Positions 34,143 to 42,758 of a stretch of DNA of 64,000 nt are shown piece by piece. The notes beneath the pieces were generated by a model. The model searched no databases. It was given only the letters and a program-made list of their open reading frames with translations, and was not told where the DNA came from. The position numbers were made by a program, and so were the translations under genes. Source of the stretch: an uncultured bacterium (GTDB lineage: Bacteria > Bacillota > Negativicutes > Acidaminococcales > Acidaminococcaceae); NCBI GenBank assembly GCA_905215645.1, contig CAJMQS010000001.1:62001-126000 (forward strand), in the 5' to 3' direction. How positions within the stretch are numbered: position 1 is the stretch's first letter; every line of letters begins with the position of its first letter.

Positions 34143-34717
34143 CGCCTCTTCCAGCGCTTCCGTTTCTTCGGACCTTGTCCCCCGTCTCCGGGCGTAGAGC
34201 AGCCAGTAGAGGACGGCACACCCGATGGCTCCCAGGCCACGGCGGAATAGATCTCCTGGAAGCCCAGGGATTCTTTGAAGGCTCCCAAGATGTAAGGCCC
34301 TACCCCTAACTCTAGGTCCAGCATCACGAAATAGGTGGAGACCGCCACCCCGATCCTGACTTCTTCCACCAGCTTCACGCAGATGGCCTGGCCATTGGAC
34401 ATGAAGGTCCCTTAGCCCAGGCCCACGAATATCCCGGCCAGCAGCATCTCCCAGCTAGGGGCAGTGAAGGAGAGCACCAAAAGGCCGATGGCCAGGCAGG
34501 CATAGGTGGGATACATGACGAAATCTTCCCCTTTCCGGTCGAACATCACTCCGGCAATGGGACGGGCCACCAAGGTTCCCAGCACGAAAATCCCAGCGGC
34601 CAGACCGGCCTCACTGACGGTAGCATGGAGGGAATGGATGGCTTCCGAAGCGATGATCACCATCAGCATGTAATAAATGATGTAAATCAGGAAGCCGTTG
34701 TGGTGTCCCAAGGTCTT
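34143..34717 (-). pseudogene. MFS transporter remnant (internal deletion, nonsense codon and frameshift)
   Basis: The minus strand encodes MFS pieces. A first-helix region with YYMLMVIIA and SEAGLAAGIFVLGTLVARP is joined directly to a C-terminal-half segment (MFDRKGEDFVMYP, AGIFVGLG, GTFMSNGQAICVKL). The middle, roughly seven helices, is missing. A stop codon replaces the expected aromatic codon between GLG and GTFMSNG (about 34403-34411). A one-base loss near 34238 is needed to reach the last segment, ALGAIGCAVLYW-like, ending at the TAA at 34143. The gene cannot make a full transporter. Confidence 0.82.
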
Positions 34718-34960
34718 CAGCATCCGCTCCGGCAACAGGGCCCCCGCCTCGTTTTTCTGGCAATAGTGGATCATGGCATAGGGGGTGGAGAGTCGGGCAG
34801 AAATCAGCGGTTCCATGGGGGTGCTGGCAAAATACTGCTGGTAGATCTGGTTCATGAAATAACTGGTGGGATACAGCACCAAAGGATGGCTGAGGATCTC
34901 TTTCCGGGTAAGCGGGCGTTCCCCTACCGGCAGCAGCGGCGCATAGTACACCAGGTGATC
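34718..34960 (-). pseudogene. LysR-type regulator fragment fused to the MFS remnant
   Basis: Upstream of the MFS part, the same frame reads HLVYYAPLLP, HPLVLYPTSYFMNQI and NEAGALLPERML. This pattern fits the effector-binding domain of LysR regulators. The DNA-binding N-terminus is absent and a TAG stop lies just before the first recognisable residues. The fragment probably marks a deletion that joined a LysR gene to its neighbouring MFS gene. Confidence 0.65.
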
Positions 34961-35006
34961 CTAGCAGAAATGGACCACTGCAAAAGCTTCGGCCTTCTCC
35001 CGCCGG

Positions 35007-36608
35007 TCAAAGCCTTTTTTGCGCCGCTACCAGTTCATCCCCTGCTCGGAGCACCGTATCCCCAGAAGGGATGAGGACTTTCTCTCCCCGGCGGATCAGG
35101 AGGATCAGCTCATTATGGAGGGAAAGATCCGCCAGCTTCCGGCCGGTCCACTCATCCCGAGGAGAAAGGCGCACCTGGTAAAAACCGCTGCTTTCTGCGC
35201 TGCCCCCTTCCAGCCCGCACAGGATGATCTCATCTCCCTCTTGGAGCACCGTATCTCCTTTGGGCAGGATCTCCTGCCCTTGACGGATGACGGCAGCGGC
35301 CAAGGAGCCTGGGGGCATGGAGATGGCGGCCAAGGGCTTCCCTTCCCAAGGATGATCTTTCCGGAGGATGCACCGGACGAACTGCACGGGCATTTCCCTG
35401 GTGTAATCGTTGAAAGTGGCCATTACGTCTTCCGTATCATCGATCATGTCCAGCTTCCTGGCTGCCGGTGGGATCAGCGTCCCTTGGACCAGGATGGAAA
35501 ACAGGACGATGAAGAATACCATGTGGTACAGATCATAGGAAAGTTGAGCTCCGCCGCTGATGGCCAGGATGGCAAAAGCGATGGAAGCGGCTCCCCGCAT
35601 GCCCGCAAAAGAAACGAAACCAATCTGGTTCAAAGGACAGCGGAGAGGCCCCAGCACCAGCGCCACCGCAGCCGGTCTTGCCACAAAAGTCAGGAAGAGC
35701 GCTGTCCCCAAAGCAGGCAGGGCCACTGCCGGGAGCCGGGAAGGAAAGGCCAGGAGCCCCAGCAGGAAAAACAGCAGCATCTGCATCAGGCCGGTCAGAT
35801 TGTCGAAGAACCGGATGCAGGCCCCTTTCCCAGGAATCCGGCTGTTGCCGATGAGGATCCCGGCCATGTAGACGGAAAGATAGCCGTTCCCGGCAAGGCC
35901 ATTGGAAAGGGCATAGGTAAGGAGCCCTGTGCCCAGGAGCAGGGCGTCTGTCAGGGTCTCTTCTTCCAGATGGAGTCCCAGCAGGAGCTTTTTCGCCGCC
36001 CAGGCCGCTCCCACCCCCATGGCCAGCCCTACCAGCACCTGAAGCGCCAGCATCCGGACCATGGCCCAAGGCCCCAGGTCCGCTCCCTGCATCAGGGTCA
36101 GCACCACCACGGTGGCCATATAGGAAAAGGGGTCGTTGGAGCCGCTTTCCAGTTCCAGCAGGGAAGCAGTCCCGTATTTCAGGTTCATCTTCTGGGAACG
36201 GAGGATGGAGAACACGGAAGCTGCGTCCGTAGAACAGATGACGCTGCCCAGGAGCATCCCCTCCAAAAGCGGCAGGCCCAGGATCTTCACCCCAAAAAGG
36301 CCCACCAGGGCTGCCGTCATGAGGGTCCCCGCGCAGGAAAGGAAAAGGGATTCCTTCAGTACCGGACGGGCCGCTTTCAGATTGGTCCCCAGGCCCCCAT
36401 AGAACATGATCAGCACCAGGGCCGCACTGCAGAGATTCCCCGCATGGACGTAGTTGTCAAAAGGAATCTTCAAGAGCCCATCCGACCCAAAGAGCATCCC
36501 CAGCAGGATGAAAAGGAACAGGCCAGGCACACCGGTTCGGCCGAATATTTTGTCAAACAGGGCACAGGAGATCAGCACGATCCCTGTGAGCAGAATCAGA
36601 TGTTCCAT
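35007..36608 (-). CDS. CPA1-family K+/H+ (or Na+/H+) antiporter with TrkA-C domains
   Basis: The 533-residue protein has 12 or 13 membrane helices with the CPA1 motif LESGSNDPFSYMATV, which carries the ion-binding ND pair, and GMRGAASIAFA. Two C-terminal TrkA_C-like segments follow (IRQGQEILPKGDTVLQEGDEI and IRRGEKVLIPSGDTVLRAGDEL). This matches NhaP2/CvrA antiporters controlling cytoplasmic K+ and pH. The start at 36608 is chosen because AAGGAGG lies six bases upstream; the open frame to 36725 is non-homologous. Confidence 0.92.
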   Translation of the reverse strand: MEHLILLTGIVLISCALFDKIFGRTGVPGLFLFILLGMLFGSDGLLKIPFDNYVHAGNLCSAALVLIMFYGGLGTNLKAARPVLKESLFLSCAGTLMTAALVGLFGVKILGLPLLEGMLLGSVICSTDAASVFSILRSQKMNLKYGTASLLELESGSNDPFSYMATVVVLTLMQGADLGPWAMVRMLALQVLVGLAMGVGAAWAAKKLLLGLHLEEETLTDALLLGTGLLTYALSNGLAGNGYLSVYMAGILIGNSRIPGKGACIRFFDNLTGLMQMLLFFLLGLLAFPSRLPAVALPALGTALFLTFVARPAAVALVLGPLRCPLNQIGFVSFAGMRGAASIAFAILAISGGAQLSYDLYHMVFFIVLFSILVQGTLIPPAARKLDMIDDTEDVMATFNDYTREMPVQFVRCILRKDHPWEGKPLAAISMPPGSLAAAVIRQGQEILPKGDTVLQEGDEIILCGLEGGSAESSGFYQVRLSPRDEWTGRKLADLSLHNELILLIRRGEKVLIPSGDTVLRAGDELVAAQKRL

Positions 36609-36665
36609 AGAAACCTCCTTGGGTAGCGGCAGTGCCCGCAGGGGCGCCAACAGGATATTTTTTCT

Positions 36666-36674
36666 ATTATACCA
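36666..36674 (-). promoter_or_regulatory. extended -10 promoter of the antiporter gene
   Basis: On the minus strand TGG precedes a perfect TATAAT about 60 bases upstream of the start. Confidence 0.6.
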
Positions 36675-36794
36675 GATTTTTCCCTTTCCTGCAGGGCTGG
36701 CGATTTCCCGGGTATGTGTCAACAAGTTCTCAGTGAAACCTTCATCGCCGTATAGTTATTCAGAAATGGAGTCAAAAATTTTTTATCGCTGCTT

Positions 36795-36860
36795 CGAGGT
36801 CGACGACGTATGGGTTTCGCCGCAGGCAAACCCGTCCCGGCCACCTAGAGGGCAGAAGGC
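36795..36860 (-). repeat. GC-rich dispersed repeat, single unit
   Basis: This is a diverged, reverse-orientation copy of the GGCCGGGACGGG-type repeat that is frequent at 50-58 kb. It keeps the CCTCTAGGTGGCCGGGACGGG edge and a GCCTGCGGCGAAACCC inverted core. Confidence 0.7.
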
Positions 36861-37145
36861 TTCTATATCATTCCACCCGCAAAGACTCTCCCAGCTTCCG
36901 GGGAACCGACGTATACCCATATGGTGTTCTTAGGCAATGCTTTAAACTAAAAGCATTATATTGTAACTTATTTTATACTATATTATTTTATAATAGACAT
37001 TTGTTTCATGACGTCTGTTAAATACGTACAATACGGCAGAATAACAAATATTTAATTTAAAATATTCTTTACATAAGTACAAAAGTAGTCTAAACTTGAT
37101 AAATAAAATAGATATCTGAGATTTGCAATAGGGAGGCTGACGAAA
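36861..37145. other. AT-rich intergenic region before the M20 gene
   Basis: After the repeat, the sequence from about 36940 to 37130 becomes very AT-rich compared with its neighbours. A TATAAT occurs at 36989-36994 without a convincing -35. GGGAGG lies just before the ATG at 37146. No gene is supported here. Confidence 0.4.
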
Positions 37146-38463
37146 ATGGATAAACAGGAACTCAAAAAACTTGCATGCCAAATCATCGATGAACATCATG
37201 ATCAAATCATGGATCTGGGTGACAGCATTTTTGCAGAACCTGAAACGGGCTGGAAAGAATTTAAGACAGCGGAAAAGATAAAAAACGTCTTTGCAAATCT
37301 GGGCTTCCCCACCAAAGATAAACAGTGCATCACAGGCGTCATCGCCCAAGTGAAGGGAAAGGAAAAAAAGCTGAAGGTTGCCGTCATGGGTGAATTGGAT
37401 GCGTTAGGGTTGCCGGAAAGTCCCTATGCCGATCCACAGACGGGAGCCGCCCACATGTGTGGACATCACTGCATGATTGCTGCCCTGTCCGGAGTAGCTT
37501 ATGCCCTACATGACAGCCGTATTTCCGGGGCTCTCAGCGGTGATGTAGCACTGATGGCCGTCCCTGCTGAAGAATTTATCGAAATCGGATACCGCAATCA
37601 GCTTCGCAAGGAAGGCAAAATCAAGATGTTCGGCGGGAAACAGGAATTTATTTATCGGGGACTCCTGGATGACATTGACATGATGGTCATGCAGCATACT
37701 ACGCCGACAGAAGGAGAACAGGAGACTCCTATCAAGGCCAATGTGGGTGGAATCTCCAACGGATTTGTCAGTAAGGAAGTCTTCTATATCGGCAAGGCGG
37801 CCCATGCTGGCGGTGCCCCAGAAAAAGGCATCAATGCGCTGAATGCTGCGAAAATCGGTCTCATTGCTATTGATGCCCAACGGGAAACCTTTCGGGATGA
37901 AGACCACATCCGAGTCCACCCCATCATCACTAAAGGTGGTGATACAGTAAACATCGTTCCCGCTGATGTACGGGTCGAGACCTATGTACGGGGTGCTTCC
38001 ATCGAATCCATCTTAGAATGCTTCTGCCAAAGTGAACCGGGCTCTCAAGGCTGGAGGCTACGCCGTAGGAGCTGAAACGAAAATTGATGAGATTCCCGGC
38101 TATCTTCCCATGAATCCCTGTTCTGCCCTCCAGGACGTGATGTATGCCAATCTGGTTACGCTGCTGGGAAAGGATCATGTGGCTCGTCACATTCCTTTCA
38201 ATGGCGGCAGCAGCGATGCAGCCGATGTGGCTGCCTTGATGCCGGTGGTCCATGCATATGTCGGTGGGGCATCTGGCAGGGCCCATACCAAAGACTATCA
38301 CATTGTCGATAAGGAACTTGCTTATATTACTGCAGCCAAGGCACTCATTATGACGGTCATCGATCTTTTGGCCGATGGAGCGGCCACGGGTATCGCCATT
38401 AAAGAAGGATTCACTCCTGCTATGACGAAGCAGGAATATATCGACAAGTGGGTAAACCAGTAA
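37146..38463 (+). pseudogene. M20-family amidohydrolase (AbgB-like), frameshifted
   Basis: Two frames together make a full M20 peptidase of about 439 residues. The first (37146-38075) has MGELDALGLPES, HMCGHHCMIAAL and MQHTTPTEGE, the metal-binding parts of aminobenzoyl-glutamate or aminoacyl amidohydrolases. The second (from about 38024 to 38463) continues with AKVNRALKAGGY, GGSSDAADVA and the C-terminus. The frame changes within about 38018-38030. It is followed by two DUF3100-type membrane protein genes, suggesting uptake and hydrolysis of a conjugate. A sequencing error remains possible. Confidence 0.85.
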
Positions 38464-38504
38464 AAACGGAAAAGGAAGAGTAAACAAAAGGGGGAATCGA
38501 TATC

Positions 38505-39425
38505 ATGAAAGATTTTTTCAAAGACTGGAAAATCCATGTTTTCTGTGCAGTCATTGCCCTGGCAGCAGAACTGATCGGCGTAAGGAAGTTCAGCATTACC
38601 GCTTCCGTCGGTTTCAGCCTGTTCCCTATGCTGTATGCCATGGCCATCGGAATCGTATTAGGGGGATGCAAGCTTTTTTCCATGGAGACCATGAAGCAAT
38701 CTTCCAGCTACATTACTATTTCTGTCATGTTCCTCACGGCGAAAGTTGCCTCTGGGATTTCCCCTGGAATCTACGATATTTATCAACAGGGAAAACTGGT
38801 AGGTTCCGGCTTGGCCCTCATCCTGCAAGAATTTGGCAATATGGGAACGGCCGTCTTGGGCCTGCCTATTGCCGTCCTGGTTTTCAAGATGGGCCGTGCT
38901 GCGGTAGGTTGCACCCTTTCTACTTCTCGTGAATCCACCATTGCCATTATTGGAGAACTGTATGGCCTGGACAGTGAGGAAGGCATTGGCGTTATGGGCG
39001 GTTATGTAACCGGGACCGTTCTTGGTACGGTATTTTTTGGACTGATGGCTTCTATCTGTGCCCATACAGGATTTTTCCATCCATATGCCCTGGGTGCGGC
39101 CTGCGGTGTCGGATCCGCTTCTATGATGTCGGCTTCCTTAGGGGCTCTGGAAGTAGAATTCCCGCAGATGGCCGAACAGATCCAAACCTATGCCGAACAG
39201 ATCCAAACCTATGCTTATACTTCCCAGGCCCTGACTAACGGAGATGGCATGCTGATGAGCATTCTCCTGACCCTGCCCTTGACAAACTGGCTCTATAAAA
39301 AATGTGCCCACATCCGGGGCATCGATACAGAAGTCACTCCTACCGCTGAAATGGTCACGGATGGCCAGGAACTGGCAGCCGCCTACCAAGCAGAAAATGA
39401 TGAAGAAGGAGGGACTGAAAAATGA
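38505..39425 (+). CDS. DUF3100 family membrane protein
   Basis: The 306-residue protein has eight or nine membrane helices and the DUF3100 pattern (GKLVGSGLALILQEFGNMGT, FKMGRAAVGCTLSTSRE). Its function is unknown; the context with an M20 hydrolase suggests transport of an amidated or peptide-like substrate. A perfect 21-base tandem duplication (about 39170-39211) repeats the heptad AEQIQTY near residue 222. AAAAGGGGGA lies upstream, and the stop overlaps the next gene by four bases. Confidence 0.85.
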   Translation: MKDFFKDWKIHVFCAVIALAAELIGVRKFSITASVGFSLFPMLYAMAIGIVLGGCKLFSMETMKQSSSYITISVMFLTAKVASGISPGIYDIYQQGKLVGSGLALILQEFGNMGTAVLGLPIAVLVFKMGRAAVGCTLSTSRESTIAIIGELYGLDSEEGIGVMGGYVTGTVLGTVFFGLMASICAHTGFFHPYALGAACGVGSASMMSASLGALEVEFPQMAEQIQTYAEQIQTYAYTSQALTNGDGMLMSILLTLPLTNWLYKKCAHIRGIDTEVTPTAEMVTDGQELAAAYQAENDEEGGTEK

Positions 39426-39913
39426 CAAGATATGCAATGCTCATCAAAGGATGGTGCGTTACCGGAGCCCTGGCCGCCATCTGCAATTACATTTATACCC
39501 TACGGATGAATAATCCGGCAAAAGTGGTCACGCCCCTTGAGGCAGTCCCCGGCCTTTTGCTGATGCTGGGGATGATCATTGCCAGTCAGCTGTGTCACAA
39601 GCTGATGCAGAAAATCGCGCCTGGAGTCAAAGCTCCTGTGGTCCTCTATATTACGATTATCGGGATTTTGCTGACAGCTCCTGGTCTATTTCCGTTTTCT
39701 GGTTTTGTTTATAAATCCATCAGCAAAGTCAGCTTGCTGCCTCTGTGTACTCCCATCCTGGCCTATGCGGGAATCGGCGGCGGCAAAGACCTGAAAACAT
39801 TTAAACAGCAGGGTATCGCCATTGTAGCGACCACTCTAATTGCTCTTTTTGGGACCTTCATCGGTTCCGCCATCATTGCCCAGCTCGTTATGAAAGGAAC
39901 TGGGGTCATTTAA
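39422..39913 (+). CDS. small membrane protein paired with DUF3100
   Basis: The 163-residue protein has four or five membrane helices. I do not recognise a named family with certainty. It is rich in small residues, with a conserved-looking AYAGIGGGKDLKTF loop and a GTFIGSAIIAQL helix like those in LrgB/LysO-type transporters. The ATGA overlap with the DUF3100 gene shows the two are coupled, probably as halves of one transporter. Confidence 0.75.
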   Translation: MTRYAMLIKGWCVTGALAAICNYIYTLRMNNPAKVVTPLEAVPGLLLMLGMIIASQLCHKLMQKIAPGVKAPVVLYITIIGILLTAPGLFPFSGFVYKSISKVSLLPLCTPILAYAGIGGGKDLKTFKQQGIAIVATTLIALFGTFIGSAIIAQLVMKGTGVI

Positions 39914-39927
39914 TCAACTCAAAAAGA

Positions 39928-39964
39928 AAAGGGTGTGTTGCATATGGCCTGCAACACACCCTTT
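39928..39964 (-). terminator. intrinsic terminator shared by convergent genes
   Basis: A perfect 14-base stem (AAAGGGTGTGTTGC with its complement) surrounds a nine-base loop. On the minus strand TTTTCTTTTT follows, so it ends the DUF1848 gene; it can also stop the + operon. Confidence 0.88.
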
Positions 39965-40889
39965 AAAACAACCTTCCCTGCCTGTCCCTCCAGCTTTCCT
40001 GGTGGGCCTGGTGGATCTGGTCTCCGGGCTGGAGATGGCCGATGAGGAGCGGGGATCGGGGATCGTGGTACTGGCGGTTCCTGAGCACGACTTCCCGGCT
40101 GGTGTTGGCGTAGCAGTAGCGGCAGAAATGGCTGCAGGTATCGTAGGCGCCTATATCGCAGGTGATGTGGCAGCTGCATGCTTTCCGGGCTCCCCGCTGT
40201 TTGGGGGCCCGGAGTCCTTCGCCCAACGCCTTTTCCAGGATTCCCAAGGTCATGCACCCTCCGCAGTCGGCTCCGTAGGGAGCCAGTTCGCTGCCCTCTC
40301 CGCAGGGCCGCAGGACCATGCCGTTGGCCCGGGCCGTCTGGATCATGTATTGTCCCAGAGCCAGCCGGTCTTCCCGGCCCACTGGGAGGGCTTCCGGGAA
40401 GTTCCTGGTCACCTTGGGGTACAGGTCGATGAAGCTGATGACACAGGCGTGGGTGTGTCCGGCCAGGGCTTCGGCCATTTTGGCAAAGGCCCGGCGGTGG
40501 AAATCCAGGGTGTACTTGTCAGAAAGGAAAATGGGATCATACCGCCATCCCACCCGGTCCGCTCCCACCTGGTCCGACAGCTGCCGGAAAGATTCCAGTA
40601 CCCGTTCCACAGGCGGCACCCCCGGCTCTATGTCCCGGCCGTAAGGGGTGATGGTGACGAACCAGTACTGGCCGTAAGGTTCCAGGGCATCCAGATGAGG
40701 CAAAAGGGGCGACGGGTCCTTGGTGCAGAACCCGATCAGGTCCACCACATCCGGAGAAAGCCGGTACCGGGTCACTTGTTCCGGCCGGTAAGGATTCCGG
40801 ACCAGTACGGACCCCTCCCGGAGCCGGTTCAGGAACCAGGGTGTATAAAAAGCAGGGATATCCGTCCGCATGCCGGTGTTGATGATCAT
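39963..40889 (-). CDS. DUF1848 family protein with C-terminal Cys cluster
   Basis: The 308-residue protein opens MIINTGMRTDIPAFYTPWF and has YWFVTITPYG and VGWRYDPIFL segments typical of DUF1848. Near the end, ACSCHITCDIGAYDTCSHFCRYCYAN (positions about 240-265) contains a CxxxCxxC-like cluster as in radical SAM enzymes, placed unusually at the C-terminus. The reaction is unknown. AAGGAGG precedes the start. Its stop codon lies inside the terminator stem. Confidence 0.85.
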   Translation of the reverse strand: MIINTGMRTDIPAFYTPWFLNRLREGSVLVRNPYRPEQVTRYRLSPDVVDLIGFCTKDPSPLLPHLDALEPYGQYWFVTITPYGRDIEPGVPPVERVLESFRQLSDQVGADRVGWRYDPIFLSDKYTLDFHRRAFAKMAEALAGHTHACVISFIDLYPKVTRNFPEALPVGREDRLALGQYMIQTARANGMVLRPCGEGSELAPYGADCGGCMTLGILEKALGEGLRAPKQRGARKACSCHITCDIGAYDTCSHFCRYCYANTSREVVLRNRQYHDPRSPLLIGHLQPGDQIHQAHQESWRDRQGRLF

Positions 40890-41005
40890 ATAAGGTCCTC
40901 CTTGATTAAGACGTCAGACCGGCCCTGAATGGACTGTCTACGTTCAACGGTCAGCTGTCAACGGCCGATGGATGCCAGATGCTGCACCTCTGGCTTTGAA
41001 TGGCT

Positions 41006-41068
41006 GGCCCTCCGGGAGGCCGGGACGGGCTCCCCTCCGGGAAAGCCCCTACGACGTTGGGGGCAAGG
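41006..41068 (+). repeat. GC-rich dispersed repeat, left-type unit
   Basis: This copy reads CCCTCCGGGAGGCCGGGACGGG... then AAGCCCCTACGACGTTGGGGG, the left half of the composite repeat. The whole 40.9-41.3 kb gap has no gene; it holds this unit, the right-type unit at 41144 and a hairpin at 41277. Confidence 0.8.
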
Positions 41069-41143
41069 GCACCACATAAAAACACGGAAACGGATTTGTA
41101 GAAGCTTCCGTTTCTCTGACCATCGGATCTAACATCCAATCAC

Positions 41144-41195
41144 AACGGCGTAGGGGCTCGCCGCAGGGAAGCCCTTCCCGGCCTGCGCATTTCAA
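41144..41195 (+). repeat. GC-rich dispersed repeat, right-type unit
   Basis: This copy has the right-half signature ACGGCGTAGGGGCTCGCCGC... followed by CCCTTCCCGGCC. It lies about 80 bases from the left-type copy, giving the same left-then-right order as the composite elements at 52-56 kb. Confidence 0.8.
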
Positions 41196-41276
41196 ATTCA
41201 GAAGCATCTGCCTATGGCAGATGGTCTCCTTTTGCGTGAGACGTGAGACGTTGGGCGTGAGACGGAAAAACTGAAT

Positions 41277-41315
41277 TCTGACGTCTCAAGGCCCCCTTGG
41301 GGGCCGTGTCTGACT
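41277..41315 (-). terminator. GGCCCCC hairpin after the MATE gene
   Basis: GGCCCCCTTGGGGGCC is a near-perfect hairpin framed by TCTGACGTCTC and GTGTCTGAC. A closely related element lies at 56990-57036, also directly downstream of a minus-strand gene, so it is both a repeat and a likely 3' end. Confidence 0.6.
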
Positions 41316-41322
41316 TCTTCTT

Positions 41323-42699
41323 TTACCTCCCTGCCAGCGCCGACTTTAAGATATACTTCCGGCACTGCAGATATACCACCGCCAGCACAGCGGTGGCGAT
41401 GATCCAGCTGATGGGATAGGCCAGGATCAGGGTCAAGTAGTCCCGATGGGCGGCAAACACGGTGTAGATCCACACCAGCCGCACCCCGCAGATCCCTACT
41501 AGGGCCACGATGGCCGGAGGCAGGGAATAGCCGTAGCCCCGGAGCGCCCCGGAAAGGATATCCATGGCCCCATTGAGATACAGCATATCCGCCACCCACC
41601 AGAGGCGCAGCACCCCTAGCTGGATGACTTCCGGATCCGGGTTGAAGAAGCCGATCACATGCTTCCCGAAAAACAGGATGGGTACGGTGATGCACAGCAG
41701 GAACAGCCCTTCCACCCAGAAGGCCGTCTTGGTGGTGGCGAAACACCGGCTCAGTTTCCGAGCTCCGTAATTCTGGCCTACAAAGGTGGTGGTCGCCTGG
41801 CTGAACCCGTTCACGAAACAGTAGATGTTGAATTCGATGATAACGGAAGCCGCCGCTGCAGCCATGGCCGCCGTCCCCAGGCTGTTGATGGAAGACTGGA
41901 TCACCACATTGCTCATGGCAAAGACCATGCCCTGGATCCCGGCCGGCAGCCCGATATGGAGGATCTTCCGCAGTTCGGTGCCGTTCAGGCGCATTTTATG
42001 CCGCTGGAGCCGGATGGGCTGAGGCGTCCTGCACAAAAGGACGAACAAAATCCCCGCATTCACCGCAAAAGACAGTACCGTAGCACTGACCACCCCGGTA
42101 AGTCCCCAGCCGAAGACTTCCACGGACAAAAGGTCCAGGGAGATGTTCAGCACATTGGCGGCCACCAGGCTGTAGAGCGGTGTCTTCCCATCCCCGCAGC
42201 TGCGGAAGATGGCCGCTTCGAAGTTGTACAGGGTCAAAAAGGGCATGCCCAAGAGGAAAATCCGCAGATACGTGGATGCAAGGTCATAGACATCTGCCGG
42301 CACATCCAGGATCATCAAAGCCGGATGGGCAATCAGTTCCCCCACCGCCGTAAGCAGCACCCCCAGGCCCAGGGCCATCACGATGGCCGTCTGGACCGTT
42401 TCTTCCACCTTGTCCTGTTTCCCCGCTCCCAGATACTGGGCAATAGTCACGTTGGCCCCCAGGGAGATCCCGATCAAAAGAGTCACCAAAAGCCCGATCA
42501 CCGGCATGTTATTCCCCACGGCAGCCATGGCATTCTTTCCCACAAAATGCCCCAGGATGAAAACATCCGCACTGTTGAACAGCTGTTCAAAAAGTCCCAT
42601 GAGCCCGATGGGCATGGCAAAGAAGAACAGCTTATCGGCAATGGAACCATGGAGCATATCCATGCCGCGGTGTTTGGGTTGAGTTGTTGTGTTTGTCAT
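41323..42699 (-). CDS. MATE-family multidrug/metabolite exporter
   Basis: The product is 458 residues from ATG 42699, chosen because AGGAAGGAAGGG lies just upstream. It has 12 membrane helices with the MATE pattern: FFAMPIGLMGLFEQLFNSADVFILGHF at the first helix, then FSQATTTFVGQNYGA in the second half. It exports drugs or metabolites by Na+ or H+ antiport. It is 60 bases downstream of the BrxHI-like helicase and may be co-transcribed, though a functional link is not expected. Confidence 0.92.
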   Translation of the reverse strand: MTNTTTQPKHRGMDMLHGSIADKLFFFAMPIGLMGLFEQLFNSADVFILGHFVGKNAMAAVGNNMPVIGLLVTLLIGISLGANVTIAQYLGAGKQDKVEETVQTAIVMALGLGVLLTAVGELIAHPALMILDVPADVYDLASTYLRIFLLGMPFLTLYNFEAAIFRSCGDGKTPLYSLVAANVLNISLDLLSVEVFGWGLTGVVSATVLSFAVNAGILFVLLCRTPQPIRLQRHKMRLNGTELRKILHIGLPAGIQGMVFAMSNVVIQSSINSLGTAAMAAAAASVIIEFNIYCFVNGFSQATTTFVGQNYGARKLSRCFATTKTAFWVEGLFLLCITVPILFFGKHVIGFFNPDPEVIQLGVLRLWWVADMLYLNGAMDILSGALRGYGYSLPPAIVALVGICGVRLVWIYTVFAAHRDYLTLILAYPISWIIATAVLAVVYLQCRKYILKSALAGR

Positions 42700-42758
42700 A
42701 GTCCCTTCCTTCCTGTTGCAGCGATCCTGCCTGCTTTCTTTCCCGGTCCTGCCAAAGA

